DNA of 20,855 bases from Clostridiales bacterium. Its GTDB lineage: Bacteria > Bacillota > Clostridia > Christensenellales > Aristaeellaceae. The notes under the pieces were generated by a model. The model worked only from the letters and a program-made list of their open reading frames with translations, ran no database searches and was not told the DNA's origin. The translations under genes were made by a program, and so were the position numbers. Below are positions 6,346 to 14,595 of the stretch, one piece after another. Location: positions 1 to 20,855 of the forward strand of contig SFFS01000021.1 of NCBI GenBank assembly GCA_004557805.1, read 5' to 3'. Position 1 is the first letter of the stretch; each line of letters starts with the position of its first letter.

Positions 6346-7683
6346 TTATTTCCCTACGCAGAAATTTGCGAACACGGCGTCCACCACCGTTTCCGCCGCG
6401 TCTTCGCCGGTGATCTCTCCCAGCGCGCGCAGCGCGTCTGTTGCGTCCACCGCCGCAAAATCAAGCGGCGTTCCGCTTTCCAGCGTGCGGCACATTGCGT
6501 CCAGCGATTCTGCCGCGCGCTGCGCCGCGTCGATATGCCGCGCCTGGGTCAGCAGCGCGCCGCCGCCCTGCGCCTTTTTCGCTTCCTCGCGCAGCCGCTC
6601 GCGCAGCGTTTCCACGCCCTCGCCGGTCTGCGCCGAAATCGTCATATCCGCTGCGGGCAGCCTTGCCGCTGCGGGCAGGTCGGTTTTGTTGAGCAGGATC
6701 CACCGGTTTACGCTTTCCGTCTCGGCCAGCGTTTCCCGGTCCTCCTCCGTGAGCGGCTGCGACGCGTCGAGCACCACCAGCGCGAGATCCGCGTTCGCGA
6801 CGGCCTCCTTCGCGCGCTTCACGCCGATTTTCTCGGCTTCGCTGTCGGCCTCGCGCAGCCCGGCTGTGTCAGTCAGGTTTACGCGCACGCCGGCCAGCTC
6901 CATTGCGCCGCGCACCGCGTCGCGCGTCGTTCCGGCCTCGCTCGTCACGATGGCGCGCTCCTCGCCCAGCAGCGCGTTCAGCAGCGAACTCTTGCCCACG
7001 TTCGGGCGGCCCGCGATGACCACGTTGAAGCCGGTTTCCAGCACGCGCGCGCTGCGGGGATCGCAGGCGGCGCGAAGCGCCCCTGAAAGCGTCCTCGCCT
7101 CGTCCAGCAGCTTTGCCGCGGTGGGCGCTTCTTCGATTTCGTCCGGAAAGTCGGTGCACGCCGCGATTTCCGCCAGCATGTCCAGCAGTTTCTGCCGCGC
7201 TTTTTCCACGCCGCGCGATACCGCGCCGTCCATCTGCCGCCGCGCCTGCCGCGCCGCCGCCTCGCCCTGCGCGCCGATGAGCCGCATCACGGCCTCGGCC
7301 TGCGCCAGATCGACGCGCCCGTTTTCAAACGCGCGCCTTGTGAATTCGCCCGGCTGCGCCGGACGGGCTCCCGCCGCAAGCGCCGCTTCGAGCGTCATGC
7401 GCGTGACGGTTTCTCCGCCGTGGCAGTGCAGCTCGGCCACGTCCTCGCGCGTGTAGCTGCGCGGGGCGCGCATCAGCACGGCCATGCCCTCGTCCACGGT
7501 TTCTCCTCCGCGCACGATATGGCCGTATACGAATTCGTGGCTTTTCCATTCCGTTTTTTTGTCCCCGCGCCGGAACGCGCTGCGGAGCGTCTTTTCCGCT
7601 TCCGGCCCGCTGATGCGCACAATCGCAACGCCGCCCGTTCCCGGAGGCGTTGCGATTGCGGCGATGGTATCGTTCTTCATCAT
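6346..7683 (-). CDS. mnmE: tRNA uridine-5-carboxymethylaminomethyl(34) modification GTPase MnmE
   Basis: With MnmG this GTPase installs the carboxymethylaminomethyl group on wobble uridine 34 of certain tRNAs. The 445-aa product has the full architecture: N-terminal formyl-THF-binding domain starting TIAAIATPPGTGG, the helical domain with PGEFTRRAFENGRVDL (111-126), an inserted G domain with GRPNVGKS (225-232), DTAG (272-275) and NKTD (332-335), and the C-terminal CVGK (442-445) equivalent to the conserved C(I/L)GK catalytic tail. Adjacent ATG codons at 7683 and 7680 are both possible starts; the RBS (AGAAAAGAAG) is weak. It lies 12 bp behind ychF and is probably cotranscribed with it. MnmG is not in the window. 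Confidence 0.96.
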   Translation of the reverse strand: MMKNDTIAAIATPPGTGGVAIVRISGPEAEKTLRSAFRRGDKKTEWKSHEFVYGHIVRGGETVDEGMAVLMRAPRSYTREDVAELHCHGGETVTRMTLEAALAAGARPAQPGEFTRRAFENGRVDLAQAEAVMRLIGAQGEAAARQARRQMDGAVSRGVEKARQKLLDMLAEIAACTDFPDEIEEAPTAAKLLDEARTLSGALRAACDPRSARVLETGFNVVIAGRPNVGKSSLLNALLGEERAIVTSEAGTTRDAVRGAMELAGVRVNLTDTAGLREADSEAEKIGVKRAKEAVANADLALVVLDASQPLTEEDRETLAETESVNRWILLNKTDLPAAARLPAADMTISAQTGEGVETLRERLREEAKKAQGGGALLTQARHIDAAQRAAESLDAMCRTLESGTPLDFAAVDATDALRALGEITGEDAAETVVDAVFANFCVGK

Positions 7684-7695
7684 GCTTCTTTTCTG

Positions 7696-8793
7696 TCAGA
7701 CGTTGAAGCGGAACAGCGTTACGTCGCCGTCCTTCATCACGTAATCGCGCCCTTCGGAGCGGACCAGCCCCAGCTCGCGGCAGGCGGCCATGCTGCCCTT
7801 TTCCACCAGCGTTTCAAACGGTACGATTTCCGCGCGAATGAACCCGCGCTCGAAGTCGGAATGGATTTTTCCGGCCGCCTGCGGCGCTTTCGTGCCCTTG
7901 CGGATTGTCCAGGCGCGTACCTCGTCGGTTCCGCAGGTGAGGAACGAAATGAGCCCCAGCAGCGAATAGCTGCGCTCTACAAGCCGTTCCAGGCCGCTGC
8001 GCTCGATACCGAGGTCGGCGAGGAATTCCTTCTTCTCATCCGGCTCCAGCTGGGCGATTTCTTCTTCCACCTGCGCCGAAATGACCAGCACTTCCGCGCC
8101 CTCTTTGGCGGCCATGGCCTTCATTGCGGCTACGCCGGGGATTTCGTCCTCGGTTTTTCCGATATCGTCCTCGCCGATGTTGGCGGCGTAGAGGACGGGC
8201 TTGTCCGTCAGCAGGAACCAGTCCTTTTCGATTGCGCGCTCCTCCTCCGTGAAGGGGAACGTGCGGACGGGCTGTTCTTTTTCCAGATGCGCCGCGATGC
8301 GGTCGGCCAGATCGGCCTCCTCGGCGTAGCGCTTCTCGCCCGATTTGATCATCTTGCGCGCCTTGTCGCCGCGCTTCTGCACGGTTTCCAGATCGGCGAG
8401 GATCAGCTCGAGGTTGATCGTAGCGATATCGTCGGCCGGATCGATTCTGCCGTTGACGTGCACGATGTTTTCATCCTCGAAGCAGCGCACCACATGGACG
8501 ATTGCGTCCACCTCGCGGATATGGCTCAGGAACTTGTTGCCCAGCCCTTCGCCGCGGCTTGCGCCCTTGACAAGACCGGCGATGTCCACGAACTCGATCG
8601 CGGCGGGTGTGGTCTTTTTCGGGTGATACATTTCCGTCAGCACGTCCAGCCGGCGGTCGGGCACGGCCACTACGCCGGTGTTCGGCTCGATGGTGCAGAA
8701 AGGATAATTGGCGGCTTCCGCGCCGGCCTGTGTAATCGCGTTAAAAAGCGTGCTCTTGCCCACGTTCGGGAGCCCCACAACGCCGAGTTTCAT
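7696..8793 (-). CDS. ychF: Redox-regulated/ribosome-associated ATPase YchF (OLA1 family)
   Basis: P-loop protein of the Obg family that prefers ATP over GTP and associates with ribosomes. The 365-aa product has the normal length: GLPNVGKST (residues 7-15), PFCTIEPNTG (switch I region), DIAGLVKGASRGEGLGN (G3 and following), an NIGED motif in place of the GTPase NKxD (the known reason for relaxed nucleotide choice), and a C-terminal TGS domain ending in FRFNV. The ATG at 8793 is preferred over a TTG six bases upstream because GGAGGG (8801-8806) gives 7-nt spacing to the ATG and only 1 nt to the TTG. It is the first gene of a two-gene unit with mnmE. Confidence 0.96.
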   Translation of the reverse strand: MKLGVVGLPNVGKSTLFNAITQAGAEAANYPFCTIEPNTGVVAVPDRRLDVLTEMYHPKKTTPAAIEFVDIAGLVKGASRGEGLGNKFLSHIREVDAIVHVVRCFEDENIVHVNGRIDPADDIATINLELILADLETVQKRGDKARKMIKSGEKRYAEEADLADRIAAHLEKEQPVRTFPFTEEERAIEKDWFLLTDKPVLYAANIGEDDIGKTEDEIPGVAAMKAMAAKEGAEVLVISAQVEEEIAQLEPDEKKEFLADLGIERSGLERLVERSYSLLGLISFLTCGTDEVRAWTIRKGTKAPQAAGKIHSDFERGFIRAEIVPFETLVEKGSMAACRELGLVRSEGRDYVMKDGDVTLFRFNV

Positions 8794-8827
8794 TCTCAAT
8801 CCCTCCGGAAGAAAGCATTTGCCGCTT

Positions 8828-8856
8828 ATTATACGCTTTTTTTATGGATAAGTAAA
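8828..8856 (-). promoter_or_regulatory. Promoter of the ychF-mnmE unit
   Basis: On the minus strand TTTACT (8856-8851) and a perfect TATAAT (8833-8828) are 17 bp apart, with an A-tract in the spacer. The start would be near 8821, about 28 nt before the ychF ATG. Confidence 0.75.
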
Positions 8857-8901
8857 GTTGACAGGCGGCGTATTTTCCATGAGGAAAACGCTGCGAGCAC
8901 A

Positions 8902-8930
8902 TTGACAAATAGTTAGCAATATGCTATATT
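8902..8930 (+). promoter_or_regulatory. Promoter of the SLC13-type transporter gene
   Basis: TTGACA (8902-8907) and TATATT (8925-8930) are 17 bp apart on the plus strand. The start near 8937 gives a leader of about 117 nt before the ATG at 9054, and the operator-like palindrome at 8942 lies just downstream of it. Confidence 0.85.
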
Positions 8931-8941
8931 GAGCAAAAGTC

Positions 8942-8953
8942 GGTCGAATGACC
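8942..8953. promoter_or_regulatory. TetR-type operator 1 (transporter promoter)
   Basis: GGTCGAATGACC is an inverted repeat of GGTC/GACC beginning 11 bp after the -10 hexamer, preceded by AGTC. The same core recurs at 10624, 11431 and 11561. Binding here would block transcription of the transporter. Confidence 0.65.
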
Positions 8954-8957
8954 TATA

Positions 8958-8980
8958 CCGGACGAGCCATCCGCGTCCGG
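8958..8980 (+). other. Leader hairpin of the transporter mRNA
   Basis: CCGGACG (8958-8964) pairs perfectly with CGTCCGG (8974-8980) around a 9-nt loop in the 117-nt leader. No U-tract follows. Function unknown; it could stabilise the mRNA or be part of a larger leader fold. Confidence 0.4.
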
Positions 8981-9053
8981 CACAAGCGATACGGAAAGGC
9001 GGCGCGCCCTGTTGCAGGCTTGGCGCGGCACCGCCGTCAAAGGAGAAAAAGGC

Positions 9054-10511
9054 ATGAAAAAGAAAATCGGCCTGATCGTATCCCTCGCGCTGGTCATTGT
9101 GTTCTATGCGCTGGCAGTGACGATGCCGGCAACCGAGCTGCTCACCCCCGCCTCCTACGTCTACGCGGGCGTGTTCCTGTCTGTGATCGTGCTGCTGCTG
9201 ACGCAGGCGCTGCCCGACTGGGTGGTCGTTATCGGCGCGTCCGCGCTGATGATCCTCACCGACGCGGTTTTCCGCAAAACCGGCCTGCAGAGCGCGCCCG
9301 TGTTTACCATGAGCGGCCTGTTCGGCGCGTTCAGCGGTTCGACGGTGTGGCTGATTATCATGGTATTCGCGCTTTCGGCGGGCATCGGAAAGAGCGGACT
9401 TCTCAACCGCATCGCCATCGGCATCCTTTCGCTTTTCCCGCCGACGTATACGGGCGCGGTCGTCGCCATGATGTGTACCGGTACGGTGCTCAGCCCGCTG
9501 ATCCCGTCGGTCAATGCGAAGGTCAACCTGCTGATCCCGTTCGCAACTTCCACCACCGAAGAAATGAAAATCAAGCCGCGCAGCAGACAGGCGCTCGGCC
9601 TGTTTACGGCCTGCTACCTGCCCGCGTATCTGGGCGGCAACGCGTTTATCACCGGCTCGGTTTATGTGTCGGTCATGTGCGGGTTCATTACCTCCTACGC
9701 ACAGTCGCTGGGCGCGCAGGGCGCGTCGTTCAATTTCGTCAGCTGGCTGGTGGCCGCCGTCGTCTGGTTTGCGGTGCTGCTGGCAGGCACGTTCGTCTAT
9801 TGCGCCGTCGTATGCAAGCCGAAGGAAAAGCTGGCCTTCTCCAGGACGTTCTATAAGGATCGTCTGAAGGAAATGGGCCCGATGAGCCGCAATGAAAAAA
9901 TCGCCGCCGCCATTCTTGTGACCGCGCTGGTGCTCTGGTCGACCTCCGGCCTGCACGGCATGGATACGGGTATGATCGGCTGGGCGGCCGTGTGCGTCAT
10001 GTGCGCGACGGGGCTGATCGCGCCGTCGGATTTCAACACGAAGATTCCGTGGAGCCTGGTGGTGTTTATCGGAAGCCTGCTGGGCATGGCGAACTATATG
10101 TCCTCGCTCGGCTGGAGCGCGGCCATCGCCAACGTGCTCGGCCCGGCGCTTGCGCCGCTGGTTTCCAGCCCGTGGATTTTCGTGCCGTTCCTGTGTCTGT
10201 TCACGTATGCGCTGCGTTTCCTCATCATCGAGCAGAATACGGCGCTGGTGATCGTTATGGCCATCTTCGGCGGCCTGATGAACGCGGCGGGGATCAATCT
10301 GTACGTCATCATCTTCGTGGAGTTCATGTCCTCAATGTGCTGGACGGTGCCGTATATGAATCCGTTCGCCATGGCGACGCTCGGCGTGGCCGGCGGCAAA
10401 TACGTCACCTTCCCGGAGATGCGTAAGGCGTCAGTGCTGTATATGCTGATTAACCTGCTGGGCTGCCTGGCGAGCATTCCGCTCTGGTACGCGCTGGGCT
10501 TCCTGGCGTAA
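9054..10511 (+). CDS. SLC13/DASS-family anion (dicarboxylate or sulfate-like):Na+ symporter
   Basis: The 485-aa integral membrane protein has about 12 hydrophobic segments and belongs to the divalent anion:sodium symporter group (CitT/SdcS/ArsB-like). Visible: an N-terminal membrane anchor (MKKKIGLIVSLALVIVFYAL), FGAFSGSTVWLIIMVFALSAGIGKSGL in the first half (the first substrate/Na-binding hairpin of the family), and SPLIPSVNAKVNLL. The second half has PWSLVVFIGSLLGMANYMSSLGW, the matching second repeat, and a late MNPFAMATLG. ATG 9054 follows AAGGAG (9040-9045). It is monocistronic with its own operator-bearing promoter. Its place beside CoA-activating enzymes suggests it brings in an organic acid; the exact anion is not readable. 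Confidence 0.85.
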   Translation: MKKKIGLIVSLALVIVFYALAVTMPATELLTPASYVYAGVFLSVIVLLLTQALPDWVVVIGASALMILTDAVFRKTGLQSAPVFTMSGLFGAFSGSTVWLIIMVFALSAGIGKSGLLNRIAIGILSLFPPTYTGAVVAMMCTGTVLSPLIPSVNAKVNLLIPFATSTTEEMKIKPRSRQALGLFTACYLPAYLGGNAFITGSVYVSVMCGFITSYAQSLGAQGASFNFVSWLVAAVVWFAVLLAGTFVYCAVVCKPKEKLAFSRTFYKDRLKEMGPMSRNEKIAAAILVTALVLWSTSGLHGMDTGMIGWAAVCVMCATGLIAPSDFNTKIPWSLVVFIGSLLGMANYMSSLGWSAAIANVLGPALAPLVSSPWIFVPFLCLFTYALRFLIIEQNTALVIVMAIFGGLMNAAGINLYVIIFVEFMSSMCWTVPYMNPFAMATLGVAGGKYVTFPEMRKASVLYMLINLLGCLASIPLWYALGFLA

Positions 10512-10529
10512 GCGGTGCGGCGGCTGTTC

Positions 10530-10550
10530 TTTCCGCGCAGAGCGCGGAAA
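10530..10550 (+). other. Hairpin after the transporter gene, weak terminator candidate
   Basis: TTTCCGCGC (10530-10538) pairs perfectly with GCGCGGAAA (10542-10550) around AGA. It is followed by AAAATGTCC instead of a U-tract, so termination efficiency is doubtful. Confidence 0.4.
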
Positions 10551-10586
10551 AAATGTCCGCCCTCGAAAAATTCCGCTTTGCGCGGG

Positions 10587-10615
10587 TTGATTTTATGCGG
10601 ATGCTATGATACTAT
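10587..10615 (+). promoter_or_regulatory. Promoter of the tetR gene
   Basis: TTGATT (10587-10592) and TACTAT (10610-10615) are 17 bp apart. An overlapping extended -10, TGCTATGAT (10602-10610), is an alternative. Either start lies at or just before operator 2. Confidence 0.5.
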
Positions 10616-10623
10616 AAGAAATA

Positions 10624-10635
10624 GGTCGTTTGGCC
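10624..10635. promoter_or_regulatory. TetR-type operator 2 (tetR promoter)
   Basis: GGTCGTTTGGCC begins 8 bp after the -10 hexamer of the tetR promoter. It is the most degenerate of the four copies (GGCC instead of GACC in the right half), consistent with weaker autoregulation. Confidence 0.5.
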
Positions 10636-10678
10636 GAGTGGGACGCTCGGAAATGCGCGCGCAGGAGATCAGAACGGA

Positions 10679-11365
10679 ATGGATATTATCGACCTGAACT
10701 TTACCGGAAAAGAAACGACGCAGGAGCGCCTGATCAAAGCGACGCAGGCGCTCATTGCGCTTTATGGCTACGATGCGATGACTACCCGCATGATCGCCAA
10801 CACGGCGAAGGTGACGCTTTCCGCGATCAACTTCCATTTCGGCAGCAAGGAAGAGCTGACGAAGGCCGCCGTGATGAAGGCGGCGGAGGATCTTCAAAAG
10901 ATTTATTCTGAAAAGGCCTGCGAGATCCGGCATTTTCTCAAGCAGAAGCCGGTCGATAAAGAGCAGGCGTGGGGCTATCTCGACCGGTTCCTGCATGCGC
11001 GCATCCGGCAGGCGCTCGACTATAAGCGCAGCTGGATCAACATCGGCATTGCCGAGCATGAAAACGGCCTGCCGGAAAGCTCGCGCGGCATCATGGCCGC
11101 CGTGGCCGTGCAGACGAACGAATCCGTGCTGGCGGAGTTGATTCAGGCCGTCAGCGTGCGGCCGAACCCGTATACGGCGCTGGTCATGGCGCGCTCCATC
11201 AGCGCGACGATCATGACGGTGACGGAAAAGCCGGTCATCCTCAACAAGCTGGCCGAGTTCATGGACGTTGATATTTCCGATAAGCATCAGCTGGAGATGG
11301 CGCTGCACGATTATTTCATGCGCGCCATCGAGGCGAATGTATCGCTGAACCCCTGGCAGAAATAA
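10679..11365 (+). CDS. TetR/AcrR-family transcriptional regulator
   Basis: The 228-aa product has an N-terminal TetR DNA-binding domain. ERLIKATQALIALYGYD (about 16-32) is helix 1, TTRMIANTAKVTLSAINFHFGSKEEL (about 35-60) is the helix-turn-helix with the family signature ending FGSKEEL, and the rest is an all-helical ligand/dimer domain of CecR-like (DUF1956) flavour. ATG 10679 follows AGGAG (10663-10667) with 11-nt spacing. It lies between the transporter and the molybdenum-enzyme operon. Four copies of one palindrome at its own promoter, the transporter promoter and the operon promoter make it the probable local repressor; the effector may be the imported acid or its CoA ester. A distant paralogue with a weakened HTH closes the window (20268). 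Confidence 0.9.
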   Translation: MDIIDLNFTGKETTQERLIKATQALIALYGYDAMTTRMIANTAKVTLSAINFHFGSKEELTKAAVMKAAEDLQKIYSEKACEIRHFLKQKPVDKEQAWGYLDRFLHARIRQALDYKRSWINIGIAEHENGLPESSRGIMAAVAVQTNESVLAELIQAVSVRPNPYTALVMARSISATIMTVTEKPVILNKLAEFMDVDISDKHQLEMALHDYFMRAIEANVSLNPWQK

Positions 11366-11385
11366 AAAACACAGCTGAAAGAGAG

Positions 11386-11415
11386 ACGCCGCGCCGGACG
11401 GGCGCGGCGTTTTTT
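11386..11415 (+). terminator. Intrinsic terminator of tetR
   Basis: ACGCCGCGCC (11386-11395) pairs perfectly with GGCGCGGCGT (11401-11410) around GGACG, followed by TTTTT (11411-11415). It separates tetR from the molybdenum-enzyme operon, which has its own promoter. Confidence 0.9.
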
Positions 11416-11430
11416 GCCTGTATGTAAATC

Positions 11431-11442
11431 GGTCGTTCGACT
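11431..11442. promoter_or_regulatory. TetR-type operator 3 (upstream site)
   Basis: GGTCGTTCGACT, preceded by AATC, matches operator 4 read on the other strand over 15 of about 18 bases. It lies about 80 bp upstream of the -35 hexamer at 11522, where no promoter overlaps it, and could help looping or cooperative binding with operator 4. Confidence 0.5.
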
Positions 11443-11521
11443 TTATTGATAAGAATAAAACAAAATCTGGCTCTGCTGCGGCAAGAATGCGCGAATTTCG
11501 ACAAAATTTGATAATCATCTA

Positions 11522-11550
11522 TTGACAAAGCAAATTGTTCACGATAAAAT
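11522..11550 (+). promoter_or_regulatory. Promoter of the molybdenum-hydroxylase operon
   Basis: A perfect TTGACA (11522-11527) and TAAAAT (11545-11550) are 17 bp apart. The start near 11557 gives a leader of about 134 nt before the ATG at 11691. The stretch 11416-11690 has no gene; it holds operators 3 and 4 and this promoter. Confidence 0.85.
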
Positions 11551-11560
11551 GCAATTAACA

Positions 11561-11572
11561 GGTCGAACGACC
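11561..11572. promoter_or_regulatory. TetR-type operator 4 (molybdenum-hydroxylase promoter)
   Basis: GGTCGAACGACC is the most symmetrical copy: 5-bp arms around AA, followed by GACT, which mirrors the AGTC before operator 1. It begins 10 bp after the -10 hexamer, the same geometry as at the transporter promoter. Confidence 0.7.
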
Positions 11573-11690
11573 GACTTCGTTCAAAAAGAGCGGTTTTGCG
11601 GGATGGACATTCGCACAGAGCCGCTGCCGAAGCATCAGGCGCCTGCAAGCCTCCTGTGCCCGGCGAACAGATCAAGTGGAGGAGTACGCT

Positions 11691-12230
11691 ATGGAGAAAC
11701 AATCCATCCAGATGACCGTCAACGGTCAGAAGTATGAGTTTCTGATCGGCGAAAAGTTCGGCATGATTCCGCCGTCCGAAACGCTGGTTCAGACGCTGCG
11801 CAAGCGGCTGGAACTCACCGGCACCAAGGAAAGCTGCGACGAAGGCGCGTGCGGCTGCTGCACCGTCATCATCGACGGCAAGGCTGTGGCGAGCTGCATG
11901 GTGCTGACCGTCGAATGCGACGGCAGCGACATTCTCACCATCGAAGGGCTGGAAAACCCGGAAACCCACGAGCTCGACCCCATCCAGCAGAAGTTCATCA
12001 GCTGCTATTCCTTCCAGTGCGGCTATTGCACGCCGGGCATCATCATGAGCGCCAAAGCGCTCTTTATGAAAAACCCGCATCCCACGGGCGAACAGATCCG
12101 CGAAGCGCTCGCGGGCAACTATTGCCGCTGCATCAGCCATTACACCGTGCTGGAGGCGCTGGACAAGCTGGCGGGCGTTGAGTCCGATCAGTACCCGATC
12201 GTGAAGGAGGCTGAGGAAGAAGATGCGTGA
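11691..12230 (+). CDS. Molybdenum hydroxylase, [2Fe-2S] subunit (XdhC/HcrC/CoxS type)
   Basis: The 179-aa electron-transfer subunit carries two [2Fe-2S] clusters. The ferredoxin-like N-terminus has Cys49, Cys54, Cys57 and Cys69 in the plant-type spacing (C-x4-CG-x-C-x11-C), and the helical C-terminal domain has CGYC (Cys110, Cys113) and CRC (Cys145, Cys147). All eight ligands are present. It relays electrons between the molybdenum site of the large subunit and the FAD subunit. The length is a little above the usual 155-165 aa because of an acidic tail (EAEEEDA). ATG 11691 follows GGAGGAG (11678-11684). It overlaps the next gene by 8 bp, indicating translational coupling. It is the first gene of the operon under operator 4. 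Confidence 0.95.
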   Translation: MEKQSIQMTVNGQKYEFLIGEKFGMIPPSETLVQTLRKRLELTGTKESCDEGACGCCTVIIDGKAVASCMVLTVECDGSDILTIEGLENPETHELDPIQQKFISCYSFQCGYCTPGIIMSAKALFMKNPHPTGEQIREALAGNYCRCISHYTVLEALDKLAGVESDQYPIVKEAEEEDA

Positions 12231-14592
12231 TTCGGATATTTCCAGGGGCAAGTTTAATTTTGACGCGCCCATCGTCAACGGCCGCCCCGCTCCGTATCGC
12301 CACATCGGCAAATACCGCGTCCGTGCGGACGCACGCGATATCGTCACCGGCCGCTGCACGTTTCTGGACGATTATTCCGTGCCGCGGATGATCTACGCGC
12401 AGGTGCTGCGCAGCCCGTATCCGCACGCGCTGATTACGCGCATCGACGTGGAAAAGGCGCGCTCCTTCCCCGGCGTGCACGCGGTTATCACCTATAAGGA
12501 CATGCCCAAGGGCTGGAGCATGGGCTGGCCGGTTCACAAGGACCTCATGGCGCAGGAAGTCTATTATGTGGGCGACCCTGTCGCCGTTATTGCGGCCGAT
12601 ACCGTCGATATCGCGCGCGACGCGATGCAGCTGATCGAAGTCGAATACAAGCAGCTGCCCGCTGTGTACGACGCCATCGAAAGCCTCAAGCCCGACGCGC
12701 CCGTCCTCTATCCGGGCAAGTTTAAGAGCGGCACCAACGAGGTCGACCCCGGCGTTCCGCACTTCCAGCCGGAAGGCCCGTGGTGGCATGTCGAGGGCGG
12801 CGATGTGGAGCAGGGCTTCAAAGAGTCCGCTTACGTGGCCGACTCGATGGTCGAGTTCAACAAGATGTGTTCGCCCAACGCGCCGGAGGCGCCCAGCTGC
12901 ATCGTCCGCTGGGAAGGCGGCAACGATTACACCATCTGGGCTTCCAGCCAGAGCCCGTTCATCTACAAGCTCTATAACGGCCCGCGCATTCCCAAGAGCC
13001 AGCTGCGCGTCAAGACCTTCAATGTCGGCGGCAGCTACGGCAACAAGCAGACCATGAGCGTCACCACCCTCTGCTGCGCCATCGCCGCCATCAAGACCGG
13101 CCGGCCGGTGAAGCTGGTGCTCAACAAGCACGAGCAGTTCGCCGCCTATGAGCAGCGTCTCGGCTCCAAGATCCGCGCCAAGATCGGCATGACCGAGGAC
13201 GGCATCTTCAACGCCGTGCAGGGATGCTGGTACGTCGATACCGGCTGTCTGGGCGACGCGGTGCAGGGTCAGGTCGGCGTTGGCCTGGGCGAAGCGCAGC
13301 TGGTCATGGCCAAATGTAAGAACTGGGATCTCGACTCGAAGGTCGTCGTTACCAACAAGGCGGCGGCCGGCATCGTCAGAGGGTACGGCGGACAGGAGCT
13401 CAACAGCTGCCTGGCGCGCAACATGGCGCACTGCATGATGCAGGCCGATAAGGACCCCGTCGAGTGCTTCAAGAAAAACTACGTCGCCCCGGGCGACAAG
13501 TACTACTGGCGCGACGGCCTCATCTGGCAGAGCCGCGGCAGCAGCCACTATCCGGAAACCATGCAGATGGCCGCCGACAAGTTCGGCTGGAAGGATTGCT
13601 GGAAGGGCTGGCTGAAGCCGACCCGCATCGAAGGCCGCAAGGCGTACGGCGTGGGCTGCGGCGTGATCGGCAACGCCGACGTCGCCGAGGACAACACGCA
13701 GTGCATCGTCCGCATCCAGCACGATGTGAAGGGGCGCTACGCGACGCTGATCGTACAGACCGACGTGACCGAGTCCGGCATGGGCCAGCGCGCGGCCGCC
13801 GCGAAGTTCGCGGCAGAAGTGATGAACGTGCCGATCGAGCGCGTGTACGTGACCGATCCCGATTCGCTGGCGAACGTCGTCAACTTCGGCCTGTGCGGTT
13901 CGCGCGGAACGATCACCGTCGGCAAGGCCGTTTCCAAGGCCGCCGCGGACGCGCGCCGCAAGGTGCTCGAAATGGGCGCGGCGTATTTCCATTGCTCGCC
14001 CGAGCAGCTGGAAACCAAGGATTTCCAGGTATTCCTGCGCGACCGGCCCGAAAAGAGCATCCCGATCAAGAAGCTGGGCAACAAGGACCTGAACGTCGTG
14101 GGCTACGGCGAGCACATCGAACAGTTCGACGTGCCGAGCTGCTGCATCTTCTTCGTTGAGGTCGAGGTCGACCTCGATACCGGCGCCGTGAGAATTCCGC
14201 GCTTCATGCAGGGCACGGACATCGGCCAGATCATCGACAACCGCATGGTGCGCATGCAGCTGCAGGGCGGCGTGGGCTCCGCGTCGATGGACACCGCCAC
14301 GATGGAAGAATGCATCTACGACGTTAACGGCACCGGCCGCATGCTCAATTGCAGCCAGCTGGAATACAAGTGCCGCACGTTCAACGATATGCCCAAGCAC
14401 GACTGCGTCATCGAGGAGAGCCACCCGGATACCTTCATGTTCAAGGCGATCGGCATCGGCGAAATCTCCGGCGCAGCCGGCGCGTCCGCCGTGCTGATGG
14501 CGATTTCCAACGCCATTGGCGTAGAGGTCAACGAATATCCCGCCACGCCGGACGTGATCCTCAAGGCCATCAAGAGCAAGGAGGCCAAATAA
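12223..14592 (+). CDS. Molybdenum hydroxylase, molybdopterin-binding large subunit (XdhA/HcrA type)
   Basis: Catalytic subunit of the xanthine dehydrogenase/aldehyde oxidase/4-hydroxybenzoyl-CoA reductase family, 789 aa, the family's normal length. The N-terminal a/b-hammerhead domain (about 30-135, starting ARDIVTGRCTFLDDY) is followed by the Moco domains: GGSYGNK (269-275, usually GGGFGxK), RGYGGQE (386-392, usually R[GA][YF]GGPQ), GMGQ (519-522) and, near the C-terminus, GIGE with Glu747 in the position of the conserved catalytic glutamate. It contains no signal peptide, so it is cytoplasmic. ATG 12223 overlaps the stop of the 2Fe-2S subunit; the RBS is AAGGAGG (12204-12210). No Moco-insertion chaperone or cofactor-synthesis gene lies in the window. 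The substrate is unknown: motifs place it in the family but not to a particular enzyme. Confidence 0.93.
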   Translation: MRDSDISRGKFNFDAPIVNGRPAPYRHIGKYRVRADARDIVTGRCTFLDDYSVPRMIYAQVLRSPYPHALITRIDVEKARSFPGVHAVITYKDMPKGWSMGWPVHKDLMAQEVYYVGDPVAVIAADTVDIARDAMQLIEVEYKQLPAVYDAIESLKPDAPVLYPGKFKSGTNEVDPGVPHFQPEGPWWHVEGGDVEQGFKESAYVADSMVEFNKMCSPNAPEAPSCIVRWEGGNDYTIWASSQSPFIYKLYNGPRIPKSQLRVKTFNVGGSYGNKQTMSVTTLCCAIAAIKTGRPVKLVLNKHEQFAAYEQRLGSKIRAKIGMTEDGIFNAVQGCWYVDTGCLGDAVQGQVGVGLGEAQLVMAKCKNWDLDSKVVVTNKAAAGIVRGYGGQELNSCLARNMAHCMMQADKDPVECFKKNYVAPGDKYYWRDGLIWQSRGSSHYPETMQMAADKFGWKDCWKGWLKPTRIEGRKAYGVGCGVIGNADVAEDNTQCIVRIQHDVKGRYATLIVQTDVTESGMGQRAAAAKFAAEVMNVPIERVYVTDPDSLANVVNFGLCGSRGTITVGKAVSKAAADARRKVLEMGAAYFHCSPEQLETKDFQVFLRDRPEKSIPIKKLGNKDLNVVGYGEHIEQFDVPSCCIFFVEVEVDLDTGAVRIPRFMQGTDIGQIIDNRMVRMQLQGGVGSASMDTATMEECIYDVNGTGRMLNCSQLEYKCRTFNDMPKHDCVIEESHPDTFMFKAIGIGEISGAAGASAVLMAISNAIGVEVNEYPATPDVILKAIKSKEAK

Positions 14593-14595
14593 GTC

